Source: Cyanobacteria bacterium UBA3301 (GTDB lineage: Bacteria; Cyanobacteriota; Vampirovibrionia; Gastranaerophilales; Gastranaerophilaceae). Taken from it: DNA of 28,158 bases. The notes under the pieces were generated by a model, which saw only the letters and a program-made list of their open reading frames with translations, ran no database searches and had not been told where the DNA came from. Each line of letters opens with the position of its first letter. Position 1 is the first letter of the stretch. This document shows, one piece after another, positions 15,523 through 24,084 of the stretch. A program made the position numbers and the translations under genes. The stretch is taken from assembly GCA_002361485.1 (NCBI GenBank), contig DESZ01000010.1, positions 1 to 28,158 of the forward strand. Direction: 5' to 3'.

Positions 15523-18500
15523 TTAACCCATTCTAAAGAATCTTTTGTCAACTTTTTTATCTACGGGTATACCCATACGCACTCTGTCAGAGCCTAATGC
15601 AAGCCCTTCATATTCTTCAAACAATCCGTTTGAGGAAACAGATGCGGATGCGGTTCTTGCAGGATCTGTTTGTGATAAATTGTCAGTCTGTTCTGCACTT
15701 GCAGTTGACATTCTTGTTTGTTGAGCCTGACGCCATTCATCAGAACCCGGAATTAAGCTTGAAGCCATTGCTTTTGAATCATCTTGCAAATGTTCAAAAG
15801 CCTGTTTCAAAGTATATGTTGCACCTGTTTTTTGCAGATCAACTAACCAATTTGCAACAGTTTGAGCAGAAGCATGAGCCATAAAATCTTTAACGCTGAC
15901 AGCACCGCTGCCTAAAACTTCCGATGCATAACCGTTTCTTATAAGCAATTGCATAATATACGGGTCTTTACTGTTTTTGAATAAAGTCATTAAAACATGT
16001 TTGTTATTTGAATGCGCATCAGCAAACGAATGCAAGGTGCTGGAACTTGCATGAGAAATATAATTAAGCAATTTTTCCTGAGCTTTTGAACCAACAATAG
16101 TTGCGGCTTTATCATACAAAGCAACCAGACCGCCTGAAGAATATGCGTTTTGCAACTCTTGAACAGCCTCAGTGCTTAAGCCTGATTTTTCGGCTTGAGA
16201 ACGAACTTCTGCTGTTGTTCCGTCTTCTGCTGTCACTTCTGTATCTGTAGCAACGGCAATTGCTTCTTGTGCATCTTGTGAAACTTGTGCTTCTTCTTCT
16301 GCAGCGGATTCGGCAAGAAGAGCATTTACCACTTCGCGTTCTGACAGCTGAATTCTTAAATCACGTTCTTCTTGAGAAATACGGACTTCAGCTTGGAATT
16401 GTTCAATACGCATCATCAATTCGCGGCGAACTCTATCGGTTTCAGCAACAGATTGAGCCTTAGCAAGTCGTTCTAAAGTTTGATTTAAAGATTTTTGAGC
16501 ATCTTCAATTGCTTGCGTATGAGAAGACGTTGCGGTTGAAGTTGAAGCTTTCGGTTTAGAAGCGGTTGCGGTTGCAATAACAGTTTTTGCATAATTAAGA
16601 ACAGTTTGTTTCTTTTGTTCAAGCGCTTCTTTTTGAGCTTTTTGTTCTGCTTTTTGCTGTTGTTGAGCTTTTTGAGTTGCAGTTTTAACTTCTTCCTGCG
16701 TTTTTTTAGCTTGAGCTGTTTCAGCTTTTGTCATTCCTGTTTCACGCGCTTGTTGAATATCTTTTTTCTGCGCTTCAGAATATCCGTTATTTTGTATTGC
16801 TTCATTTACATAAGCACTATATTTAGCTTTGACACTCTTATCTACATATGGCTCAGCCGCAGCCATACCTTCCGTAACAGCAGGATCTTTAACGGTTTTA
16901 AAATATTCAGCATCATGAATTTGCTGTTCAGGAGAACCCGTAACAATATATGACTTAGTAAAGGCAGATTTTCTTTCGGAAGAAATATTTGAATCCGTTA
17001 CCATACTGTTACGGAATGTGTCTTGCTCGTTTTGCGACCAGAATTGATGTATACCTGTATTTAAACTATCCGCAAAAAGATTATATGCACTATCATTTAA
17101 CAAACTTTGTTCTGTCTTCATTTGCGTAGCATTAAGTACTGATGCTGCGACACTACTGACTTCCTGCATTGCAGACACATCTTCAGCTGTACCTCTTGCA
17201 CTTATATGATTTTTTGCGCTAGCTGCGATTTCAACTTTACCTGAAGCATATGCATGTAGAACCGCACGTTTACTGTACAAGCCTGCTTTGTAAAGCATAT
17301 CATCAGCAGGCATGTTTAAATCAGTTAATACTTTTTTTAAGACTTCGACACCTGCAGTATCTTTACCTCCGCCAAGAATTTTCGTACTCAACTCCTGCAA
17401 AGCATGTGTCAATTGCTCGCCTTCATATAGTCTCCCCGTTTCGGGATTTGTTAACATTACTTTTACCAAACGTTCAGGAGTTTGTCCAAATAAAGTTGCC
17501 ATACCGACTAAACTGGTCGTATTTACTTCGCTATCAAGCAAACTTTCGGCTTTTGGATTCCTTGCCCTTAATTCAGCATCAAGTGTCGCCAAATTTTTAT
17601 ATGTTTGGTACAATTTTTTTAGTTCAGGGGTATTAAGTTCTTTATCTGACAAATTTGATAAATAATTCAGGATATCCCTGTCTGTAATTGTCTTTTGCGG
17701 ATTACCGTTTTGAATATTTATATCACGAATTTTTTGATACACTTCCGCTTTTACCAACGCATTCCCGAATGCATCTTTAATTTCTGGATCGCTTATTGAA
17801 GATATTAGCTCTTTGTTTGATGTTAAAACTTCTGCGAGAAATCTCTGTTGCTTGTCTGAATCTGCAATAAGAGCATCCATAGGGATACCCTCTTCTTGCA
17901 TTGTTTTAAACGCAGAAAGAGCAACTTTTCCTATTGCTTCGCGTTCTTCTGCTGTTAAAGTCTTGGAATTTATATTAAAAAGCAAAAGTTTTTGAGAATA
18001 TTCTCCCAATTTTTTATCTATATAATCTTGTTTTTCCTTTTGTGTTTTTAATGCTTGATATTTTGAATCAGTTTTAGATAAAAAATTATCAACAATATCG
18101 TGCAACTGCTCATGAGTAGATTTTGTTTCATCAAGCTTAAAACCTGAAAATATTTCCTTAGAAGATTTCTCGTTAATTTCATTTAATCTGGTTGTTACAT
18201 CTTCCCTTGATTTGAGTTCGGAAACAGGTCTGTCGGTAATAGCAGCATCCATATACAATTTTGCAATATTTTCATGCATGATTTGTCTTTGTGCTTGACT
18301 GATATTACGAGCCAATCCCATTTTTTCACGCATCAAAGTAATTTGCTGGTCTCTGTAGTTTCTCTTAGCTTTTGGGTCAGTTAATGCCTGATATTTTGGA
18401 TCATTTTCACTCAAATATTTATCAATAATTCGGGAATTTTTTTCATATGCAGTTCCCGGTTGATTAAATAACTCTTCATATTCCGCCTTTTTGGCTTCTT

Positions 18501-18975
18501 GCTCTGAAGCTTTTTCTGCTACAACCTCCGGTTTATTTGTGCTATCCATAGGGCTATCGGTTTTAGGTTCTGCATTGTTGAGTTCTTTTAAAATGTCAAG
18601 AATCCTTTGCTCTTCGTTCGTTAATTGAGAGGCTTTCCAGCTAAGCACTTCTAAAATTTCATCATTATCTTCTAATCCTATTTTCTCTTTATATTGAGAA
18701 AGTAAAGACAATTTTTCATTGAGCGCTGATTCTGATGTTTCCCTTTCTAATACTGGTTTTGACGAAATTTCCTGAGTTTCTGACGTATTATTTCCAGCCA
18801 TAGGTATAGGTTCATTTGATGAGGCAGTAACCGTTTGACCATCCTGTAAAAAAATAGACGGACCTTTAGTCTTTTGCGTAGAAAGTTCTACGGCTGGAGA
18901 CGGACTCGGCACAGGAGCCGAAACCTCACCTGCTCTCGCAGTTATATCTTTTTTTTGAAAATCAAAACCACTCAT
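15523..18975 (-). CDS. 1150-aa hypothetical protein with an internal duplication and a long coiled coil
   Basis: Not recognised. Residues 1-160 are disordered, rich in Pro, Ser, Thr and Glu. Residues about 176-245 and 286-355 look like two diverged copies of one helical unit: IIDKYLSENDPKYQAL against IVDNFLSKTDSKYQAL, each followed by a lysine-rich helix. Residues 360-730 are helical and Ala/Leu-rich. A strongly charged Gln/Lys/Glu coiled coil runs from about 740 to 910, with a Thr/Ser/Ala linker inside. The end is low-complexity, then basic (GIPVDKKVDKRFFRMG). No signal peptide, membrane helix or enzyme motif is visible. Length, repeats and coiled coil suggest a structural, scaffold or secreted protein. 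The gene follows the 249-aa unknown after 92 nt, and its ribosome site is poor (AAGAG). Confidence 0.85.
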   Translation of the reverse strand: MSGFDFQKKDITARAGEVSAPVPSPSPAVELSTQKTKGPSIFLQDGQTVTASSNEPIPMAGNNTSETQEISSKPVLERETSESALNEKLSLLSQYKEKIGLEDNDEILEVLSWKASQLTNEEQRILDILKELNNAEPKTDSPMDSTNKPEVVAEKASEQEAKKAEYEELFNQPGTAYEKNSRIIDKYLSENDPKYQALTDPKAKRNYRDQQITLMREKMGLARNISQAQRQIMHENIAKLYMDAAITDRPVSELKSREDVTTRLNEINEKSSKEIFSGFKLDETKSTHEQLHDIVDNFLSKTDSKYQALKTQKEKQDYIDKKLGEYSQKLLLFNINSKTLTAEEREAIGKVALSAFKTMQEEGIPMDALIADSDKQQRFLAEVLTSNKELISSISDPEIKDAFGNALVKAEVYQKIRDINIQNGNPQKTITDRDILNYLSNLSDKELNTPELKKLYQTYKNLATLDAELRARNPKAESLLDSEVNTTSLVGMATLFGQTPERLVKVMLTNPETGRLYEGEQLTHALQELSTKILGGGKDTAGVEVLKKVLTDLNMPADDMLYKAGLYSKRAVLHAYASGKVEIAASAKNHISARGTAEDVSAMQEVSSVAASVLNATQMKTEQSLLNDSAYNLFADSLNTGIHQFWSQNEQDTFRNSMVTDSNISSERKSAFTKSYIVTGSPEQQIHDAEYFKTVKDPAVTEGMAAAEPYVDKSVKAKYSAYVNEAIQNNGYSEAQKKDIQQARETGMTKAETAQAKKTQEEVKTATQKAQQQQKAEQKAQKEALEQKKQTVLNYAKTVIATATASKPKASTSTATSSHTQAIEDAQKSLNQTLERLAKAQSVAETDRVRRELMMRIEQFQAEVRISQEERDLRIQLSEREVVNALLAESAAEEEAQVSQDAQEAIAVATDTEVTAEDGTTAEVRSQAEKSGLSTEAVQELQNAYSSGGLVALYDKAATIVGSKAQEKLLNYISHASSSTLHSFADAHSNNKHVLMTLFKNSKDPYIMQLLIRNGYASEVLGSGAVSVKDFMAHASAQTVANWLVDLQKTGATYTLKQAFEHLQDDSKAMASSLIPGSDEWRQAQQTRMSTASAEQTDNLSQTDPARTASASVSSNGLFEEYEGLALGSDRVRMGIPVDKKVDKRFFRMG

Positions 18976-18991
18976 ACGCGTGCACTCTTAT

Positions 18992-19020
18992 ATCATAATC
19001 AACTTTACTATTTATAAGAA
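18992..19020 (-). promoter_or_regulatory. Possible sigma-70 promoter of the 1150-aa gene
   Basis: On the minus strand TTCTTA (19015-19020), 17 nt, then TATGAT (18992-18997), in the 92-nt gap after the 249-aa gene. The -35 box is weak, and read-through from the upstream gene is equally possible. Confidence 0.4.
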
Positions 19021-19067
19021 AAAATTTTTTTTCTAATTTTTGCACTTTATTAACATAATTGTTACAT

Positions 19068-19817
19068 TTATTCATATATAATTCTTTTAATTCGTTGAGA
19101 GGATGAAGTCTCCATAACATTTATAAGAGTTTTATTTTCCCATTGAGTTCGGTTGTTTAAGAGTTTTAATAATTCATTGGTTGAATTTGAATCAATTTTT
19201 GTTTCTCCTCGCATAGCTCTGATTTTTTTGCCATTCGCATCTGTTATTGGCCCATATACAACCAACCCATAATATTCTTTCCCATCATGAGTGTTGTGAT
19301 AGACAACTTTTTCTACTCTTGGGGGGTCTGTATAAGGATTACTAGCTGGGGTAACATTATTATAAACAATAAATACATCCGTAATATCATTTAATGTTTC
19401 CGCACGTCCACCCGTAGCAAAAATCATATGTCCTTTCAATAAAGGTGAATCAACTGGTATTACTTTTTGTATTTTATAGTGAGTTAAGCTTTTCCAACCG
19501 TATGGGGCATCACTTTGTTGTACTTCTTCAACTTTCGGTTGCATTACATAGGTTGCGTCGTCGATTTCAAAATTTTGTGCGGGCTCTGCCATTGTAATTA
19601 AATTCGGATTCTCTTCTTCGCCTTGCAAATTACTCATTGTAGCCGCAGAATTTAATAATGCGGGATTCATTGCCATCAAAACTATTACAGGAACTGTTTT
19701 CCCTAACGGGGCTGTCATTCCTCTATCTGCAGGAGCGCCTTCCGAATCGTTTTTTCGCGCGAAGCTCACATTGCTTCTGGCATTAAAATCTACACTACTA
19801 ACCGGTAATATTGCCAT
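19068..19817 (-). CDS. 249-aa hypothetical protein with a short hydrophobic segment
   Basis: No recognised domain. The chosen start is the ATG at 19817, which has AGGAG 7 nt upstream; the ATG 57 nt further up lacks a ribosome site. Residues 5-21 (PVSSVDFNARSNVSFAR) resemble N-terminal tags seen on several unknown proteins of this lineage. Residues 41-60 (TVPVIVLMAMNPALLNSAAT) are hydrophobic and could be a membrane or signal-anchor segment, although it is short and starts late. Residues 100-249 look like a compact beta-rich domain (YGWKSLTHYKIQKVIP, VEKVVYHNTHDGKEYYGLVV). It has a strong promoter shared divergently with PBP1A and precedes the 1150-aa gene by 92 nt, so the two may form a unit. 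Confidence 0.82.
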   Translation of the reverse strand: MAILPVSSVDFNARSNVSFARKNDSEGAPADRGMTAPLGKTVPVIVLMAMNPALLNSAATMSNLQGEEENPNLITMAEPAQNFEIDDATYVMQPKVEEVQQSDAPYGWKSLTHYKIQKVIPVDSPLLKGHMIFATGGRAETLNDITDVFIVYNNVTPASNPYTDPPRVEKVVYHNTHDGKEYYGLVVYGPITDANGKKIRAMRGETKIDSNSTNELLKLLNNRTQWENKTLINVMETSSSQRIKRIIYE

Positions 19818-19885
19818 AATATCACTCCTATACCGCACAATCCTTGCATATGATTGCGCATCTTTTTCATTCATTAACCACGCAT

Positions 19886-19914
19886 ATTATATAATATTTT
19901 TATGATTTTGTAAA
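19886..19914 (-). promoter_or_regulatory. Sigma-70-type promoter of the 249-aa gene
   Basis: On the minus strand TTTACA (19909-19914), exactly 17 nt, then TATAAT (19886-19891), giving a leader of about 60 nt. Confidence 0.78.
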
Positions 19915-19966
19915 TATTTGTAAAAAATATCGTATATCTTTAGGATATCTGAAAACTGAAAGAAAA

Positions 19967-19994
19967 TTTTGAAATTCGCTTTTTATGATATAAT
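19967..19994 (+). promoter_or_regulatory. Probable promoter of the PBP1A gene
   Basis: TATAAT at 19989-19994 lies 22 nt before the ATG at 20017. A weak -35 (TTTTGA, 19967-19972) stands 16 nt upstream. It diverges from the promoter of the 249-aa gene, with about 50 nt between their -35 boxes. Confidence 0.5.
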
Positions 19995-20016
19995 AATAAA
20001 TATATGGGGATATGGC

Positions 20017-22209
20017 ATGTCAAGTTCATACGAAAGATATAAACGCGAAAGAGCACAACAAAGCACAAGAAGAATAACGAGAGCAAACAAAAAAGATAAT
20101 AAATTTTTTGCGCATTTAAAAATGTGTATAATCGCATTCAGTGCGTTGGTTTTGGCAGGAATTGTAGCTTTAAATCTTTATCTGTCATCATTGCCAAAAA
20201 TTGAACATCTGCAGGATTTCAAACCAAATATTGTTACTAAATTCTATTCTGCAGACGGTGAAATTATCAAAACATTTACAGCATATACCTATGACAAAGT
20301 TGAATTAAACGAAGTTCCGGAAACTTTACAAAAAGCGTTTATTGCGACTGAGGATAAAAATTTTTACCGCCACCATGGATATGATTTGCTAGGGATAATT
20401 CGTTCCTCAATACAAAACGTACTTGCTATGCACACGGTTCAAGGCGCAAGTACAATTACGCAGCAATTGGCCAGAATTCTTTTCCTGTCTAACGAAAGAA
20501 CTTTTATCAGAAAAATTAAAGAACTTGAAGTTGCTACACGAATTGAAAAAACCATTTCAAAAGATAAAATCCTTGAAATGTACTTGAATAACGTTTATTT
20601 AGGCGCAGGTGCTTATGGTGTTTCGGGTGCGTCTAAAATTTACTTTAACAAAAAATTAGATAAACTTTCATTGCCTGAATTGGCTCTGTTAGCAGGTTTG
20701 CCGCAAGCTCCTTCGGTTTATAACCCGTATAATAATATTGAACTTGCGAAACAAAGACGGAATCAAGTTTTAAAAAGAATGCTTACAATGCGCTATATTA
20801 CAAAAGAAGAGTATGAAAAGGCCATTGAAGCGCCGATTAAACTAAGCGAAGTTCCTCAGCTTTATACGACAAATAAAGCTCCGTACTTTAGCGATTATGT
20901 TATGAAAGAAATGAATAAACTCGGTTTTGAAGAAACAGAGGTTATTCACGGCGGATATAAAGTTATAACAACTCTTGATGCTAAAGCTCAAGAAAAAGCC
21001 AACGAAACCATATTAACCAATATGAAGAAATATGGTCTGACAAACAAAACTCAACAGGCAGCAGTATTTTCGTTCAGCCCGCGAGACGGCAGAATCTTGG
21101 TCTATGCAGGCGGAAAAAACTATGGAGAATCTCAATATGACAGAGTTACTCAAGCAATAAGACCTCCCGGTTCGGCATTTAAACCATTCGTTTATGCTGC
21201 AGCAATGGAAAAAGGTTATTCCCCGAACAGTATCGTGGAAGATAGGCCTATTACAATATCTCAGTGGTCTCCGCGTAATTACGGAAATACATACAGAGGA
21301 AGAATTCCGCTATATAAGGCGCTGATGGTATCATCCAATGTTTGTGCGGCAAGAGTTATCAGAGAAGTCGGGATACACTCGGTTATTCAGTTGGTAAGAG
21401 TTTTAGGCATTACAACACCTTTAGAAAAGGATTATACAATATCATTAGGCTCAAACGGTGTAAAATTGTTTGAATTCGTAAGAGCATACGGAGCTTTTGC
21501 AAACGGCGGCTATGTAGTTGAACCTTATGCGATAGAAAGAATAGAAGATTCAAGAGGCAGAGTACTTTACCGCGCGCCGAAAGCTAAAAGCACAAGACCT
21601 TTAAATGCTGAAACAGCAGCCAAAATGACCGCAATGATGCAAACCGTAATCAAATCAGGTACAGGTAGAGCTGCAGATATAGGGAAACCAGCTGCGGGTA
21701 AAACAGGTACTACTGACGATTACAGAGATGCATATTTTGTTGGCTATACTCCTGATATTGTAACAGGTGTTTGGGTTGGTGACGATAATAATAAACAAAT
21801 GAAAGGTTTGACAGGCGGTACCATTCCTGCTCAAATATGGAAGGGCATAATGACTGTTGCGACCAGGGATTTTGGTTCACATGATTTTGATTACCCAAAA
21901 GTCGAATTAAAAGGCTATAATGCACCTGTAGACAAAGAAGAAGAGGAAATTGTCGATGAGGAGGACACCGAAAATACTGATAATGCTGCCGAATCGGAAG
22001 TTAAACCTGAATTGCCAGAATCTGTCAGACAAGCGGGTGCTAATTTGAATAAAAATATCACTCCTACAGATATAGCTAAGAATTTTAAACCTCAGGCTGC
22101 GCCTTCGCCTGTTCAACAACAGCCTCAATTACCGCAAACGCAGCAACAAACTCAATCCGGTCATGCAAAAGCGCCTATACCAATGGCTGTTCCTGAAAGT
22201 TTAAGATAA
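20017..22209 (+). CDS. Class A penicillin-binding protein 1A (bifunctional peptidoglycan synthase)
   Basis: Polymerises glycan strands from lipid II and cross-links the peptides at the outer face of the cytoplasmic membrane. A basic cytoplasmic tail and one membrane helix (about 35-57) come first. The GT51 glycosyltransferase follows, with the catalytic Glu in ATEDKNFYRHHG (about 111), GASTITQQLAR, and EMYLNNVYLGAGAYG. The transpeptidase has SAFK (Ser about 385), SSN (about 438-440) and KTGT (about 560-563). A Glu/Asp-rich then Pro/Gln-rich tail (about 640-730) is likely disordered. The start ATG at 20017 has GGGGAT 7 nt before it; a frame extension 16 codons upstream has no such support. The 730-aa length is normal. 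The stop lies 1 nt from that of the convergent neighbour. Confidence 0.95.
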   Translation: MSSSYERYKRERAQQSTRRITRANKKDNKFFAHLKMCIIAFSALVLAGIVALNLYLSSLPKIEHLQDFKPNIVTKFYSADGEIIKTFTAYTYDKVELNEVPETLQKAFIATEDKNFYRHHGYDLLGIIRSSIQNVLAMHTVQGASTITQQLARILFLSNERTFIRKIKELEVATRIEKTISKDKILEMYLNNVYLGAGAYGVSGASKIYFNKKLDKLSLPELALLAGLPQAPSVYNPYNNIELAKQRRNQVLKRMLTMRYITKEEYEKAIEAPIKLSEVPQLYTTNKAPYFSDYVMKEMNKLGFEETEVIHGGYKVITTLDAKAQEKANETILTNMKKYGLTNKTQQAAVFSFSPRDGRILVYAGGKNYGESQYDRVTQAIRPPGSAFKPFVYAAAMEKGYSPNSIVEDRPITISQWSPRNYGNTYRGRIPLYKALMVSSNVCAARVIREVGIHSVIQLVRVLGITTPLEKDYTISLGSNGVKLFEFVRAYGAFANGGYVVEPYAIERIEDSRGRVLYRAPKAKSTRPLNAETAAKMTAMMQTVIKSGTGRAADIGKPAAGKTGTTDDYRDAYFVGYTPDIVTGVWVGDDNNKQMKGLTGGTIPAQIWKGIMTVATRDFGSHDFDYPKVELKGYNAPVDKEEEEIVDEEDTENTDNAAESEVKPELPESVRQAGANLNKNITPTDIAKNFKPQAAPSPVQQQPQLPQTQQQTQSGHAKAPIPMAVPESLR

Positions 22210-22210
22210 A

Positions 22211-23308
22211 CTATTCGGCTATGCCGTGAGCTATATTGTGACGCTTAAATTGATATTTTTCAACAAGTTTTCTAAAAACTTTTCCAAAGAAGTCCGTTGT
22301 TTCAAGTGCATCTTTGAATTTATCATCTTTAAAACTGCTTTCGACAATCAAATTTAAACGATTGGCAGATTCTTCTATCGGCATATTCAAATAACTTTTG
22401 TATAATACGGTATCAGCCGTCATATAATCTACGAGATTGAACATTTCAGATTCAATTCTACGCTCGCTTTTAATATGCTGCCTTAGGTGAGATGTTTCCA
22501 GCAAATCCGCAGCCTGATGGAATCTGTCAGGACCTCTGTTTATATCAGCCATATAATCATTTGCAATCTTTTGCATCATTGGCATATCAATTAAGCCGTT
22601 ATGGGTATTTTCATTTATAATTCTTTCAATATCCGCTTCTTGAGCTTTGCGCACAGTCAAAATCTTTGAAACTATAGCTTTATCATTTAATTTCGAAGTA
22701 TGTAGAGCATCTTTAAATGCATCTTCTGTTTCATTTGCGCCTTTTATCGGCATTTCTACTTTAGCGTAGACAGGTTTGCCATCTTGAAAACCGATACACA
22801 TAATTTTATAACCTTCTTCCGGTTCTGATTCCTTCGGCTTTACGAAAGCAGACTCTTTAACATTTTTTTTAATTTCATTTTGCTTTTGATTTAATTTTTC
22901 AACAGCTTCAGATTTTGGTTCAATTTTCGAAGCTTGCACGACATTGTCATGAATATAAACACTTTCAACCTTTTTAGGAGAAAAATCAAACTTGTATATT
23001 ACCGCAGGAAGTGCAGTTATTACTTCTTTTTTATTCGGCTCAACCGTTTTTTCGATTTTTTGCGTTTGTGATGGTTGAATAGGTTGTTCTTTTATCTTTG
23101 GTCTTTTTAATATTTTAGAGATCCTGTCCCTAAAAACCACAGCAGTTGTTGCCAATACAACTGCACCAGCAATATACGGCAGTGCTTTCATTAGCTTTTC
23201 TTTTTTCTCTGATTTATCAACAGGCTTCGTATTTACACTATCAGGAGCTTTAGACAAAGTATTTGAGAAGTTTTCCAATGCCCCGAAAGATATAGGATGA
23301 ATTAACAT
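22211..23308 (-). CDS. Hypothetical 365-aa single-pass membrane protein with an N-terminal PISFG motif
   Basis: No recognised domain. It begins MLIHPISFGALENF; a short Ile/Val-Ser-Phe-Gly tag near the N-terminus is something I associate with many unknown Gastranaerophilales proteins. One membrane helix lies near 43-60 (ALPYIAGAVVLATTAVVF), followed by a basic stretch (RDRISKILKRPKIK). This predicts a short N-terminal arm on one side and the bulk on the other. Residues 70-165 are a Lys/Glu/Pro-rich linker. Residues 170-355 look like a helical domain with many charged residues (EADIERIINENTHNGL, HLRQHIKSERRIESEM). An AAGGGG ribosome site lies about 8 nt before the ATG. It converges on PBP1A and diverges from ribE, so context gives no function. 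Confidence 0.83.
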   Translation of the reverse strand: MLIHPISFGALENFSNTLSKAPDSVNTKPVDKSEKKEKLMKALPYIAGAVVLATTAVVFRDRISKILKRPKIKEQPIQPSQTQKIEKTVEPNKKEVITALPAVIYKFDFSPKKVESVYIHDNVVQASKIEPKSEAVEKLNQKQNEIKKNVKESAFVKPKESEPEEGYKIMCIGFQDGKPVYAKVEMPIKGANETEDAFKDALHTSKLNDKAIVSKILTVRKAQEADIERIINENTHNGLIDMPMMQKIANDYMADINRGPDRFHQAADLLETSHLRQHIKSERRIESEMFNLVDYMTADTVLYKSYLNMPIEESANRLNLIVESSFKDDKFKDALETTDFFGKVFRKLVEKYQFKRHNIAHGIAE

Positions 23309-23397
23309 ATAAAATACCCCTTAAAAGATGCATACAATATTAATATATGAAAAACTATTATTTTGCTGAAATATTACGAAAAATTAATATAGATTAT

Positions 23398-23424
23398 TTT
23401 ACATTACAGAATATATGTGATAAT
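23398..23424 (+). promoter_or_regulatory. Extended -10 promoter of ribE, probably giving a leaderless mRNA
   Basis: GATAAT (23419-23424) is preceded by TG in the extended position, with TTTACA (23398-23403) 15 nt upstream. Only 8 nt separate the box from the ATG at 23433 and no Shine-Dalgarno is present. There is consequently no room for an FMN riboswitch. Confidence 0.58.
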
Positions 23425-23432
23425 CTGAAGAT

Positions 23433-24083
23433 ATGTTTACCGGTATAATAGAAGACATAGGATATGTGAAAAGATTTACCGCAACTTCTGACGGCGCAAA
23501 GTTAGAAGTTAGATGTTCGGTCGAATTATTAAATGGCACAAAACTCGGAGACAGTATTTGTATTAACGGTGTTTGTGAAACCGTAACAGCTATAAATCCC
23601 GATGGCTTTTGTGTCGATATCAGTGCGGAAACTTTATCGGTTACAAATTTTAGCTTATTGAAACAAAATGATGAATTAAATCTTGAAAGAGCATTAACGC
23701 TGAACTCTCGACTGGGCGGGCATATCGTATCAGGACATATTGATTGCAAAGGTGTTGTAACTTCAATTGAAAAACATTCTGATTTTTACAATCTGTTTGT
23801 GGAAATTCCTAAAGATTTTTCAAAATATATTGTGTATAAAGGTTCTGTAACTGTAAACGGAATAAGTTTGACCGTAGCTGATGTACAAAATGATATTTTT
23901 AAAGTTGCGATTATTCCTCACACTTATGGCAATACTAATTTAAAGTGTTTAAATATTGGGGATATTGTAAACATTGAAACTGATATTTTGGCAAGATATG
24001 TTGAAAAATTACTGTATTCAGACAATAATAAAAAAGAAAGCAAAATTGATATGGCTTTTTTAGAGGAAAACGGGTTTGTGTAA
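23433..24083 (+). CDS. ribE: Riboflavin synthase, alpha chain
   Basis: Converts two molecules of 6,7-dimethyl-8-ribityllumazine into riboflavin and a pyrimidine by-product. The protein has the two lumazine-binding barrels of the family in tandem. The first starts with MFTGIIEDIG and contains GDSICINGVCETV; the second starts near 98 (GGHIVSGHIDCKGVV) and contains GSVTVNGISLTVADV. The C-terminal helix (ETDILARYVEKLL) mediates trimer formation. At 216 aa it has the usual size. The second gene, ribBA, begins 1 nt after its stop, so the two are translationally coupled. ribD and ribH are not in the window. Confidence 0.96.
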   Translation: MFTGIIEDIGYVKRFTATSDGAKLEVRCSVELLNGTKLGDSICINGVCETVTAINPDGFCVDISAETLSVTNFSLLKQNDELNLERALTLNSRLGGHIVSGHIDCKGVVTSIEKHSDFYNLFVEIPKDFSKYIVYKGSVTVNGISLTVADVQNDIFKVAIIPHTYGNTNLKCLNIGDIVNIETDILARYVEKLLYSDNNKKESKIDMAFLEENGFV

Positions 24084-24084
24084 T

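Noticed and set aside
19818..19874. Longer start for the 249-aa protein (ATG at 19874)
   Set aside because: The ATG at 19817 has AGGAG at ideal distance; the upstream one has no ribosome site and lies within the leader expected from the TTTACA-TATAAT promoter.
19969..20016. Longer start for PBP1A (ATG at 19969)
   Set aside because: The extension overlaps the promoter -10 box, lacks a ribosome site and is not part of the PBP1A fold. The ATG at 20017 has GGGGAT upstream.
23309..23432. FMN riboswitch before ribE
   Set aside because: The ribE promoter lies 8 nt before the ATG and none of the conserved FMN-aptamer segments is present.
23399..23749. 116-aa open frame antisense to ribE
   Set aside because: It lies wholly within the clear riboflavin synthase frame, has no ribosome site and shows no protein-like features.
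24076..24084. TTG at 24076 and TTG at 25308 as starts of RibBA and the GNAT protein
   Set aside because: In both cases an ATG 3-9 nt downstream is better placed and, for the GNAT gene, has AAAGGAG at 6 nt.
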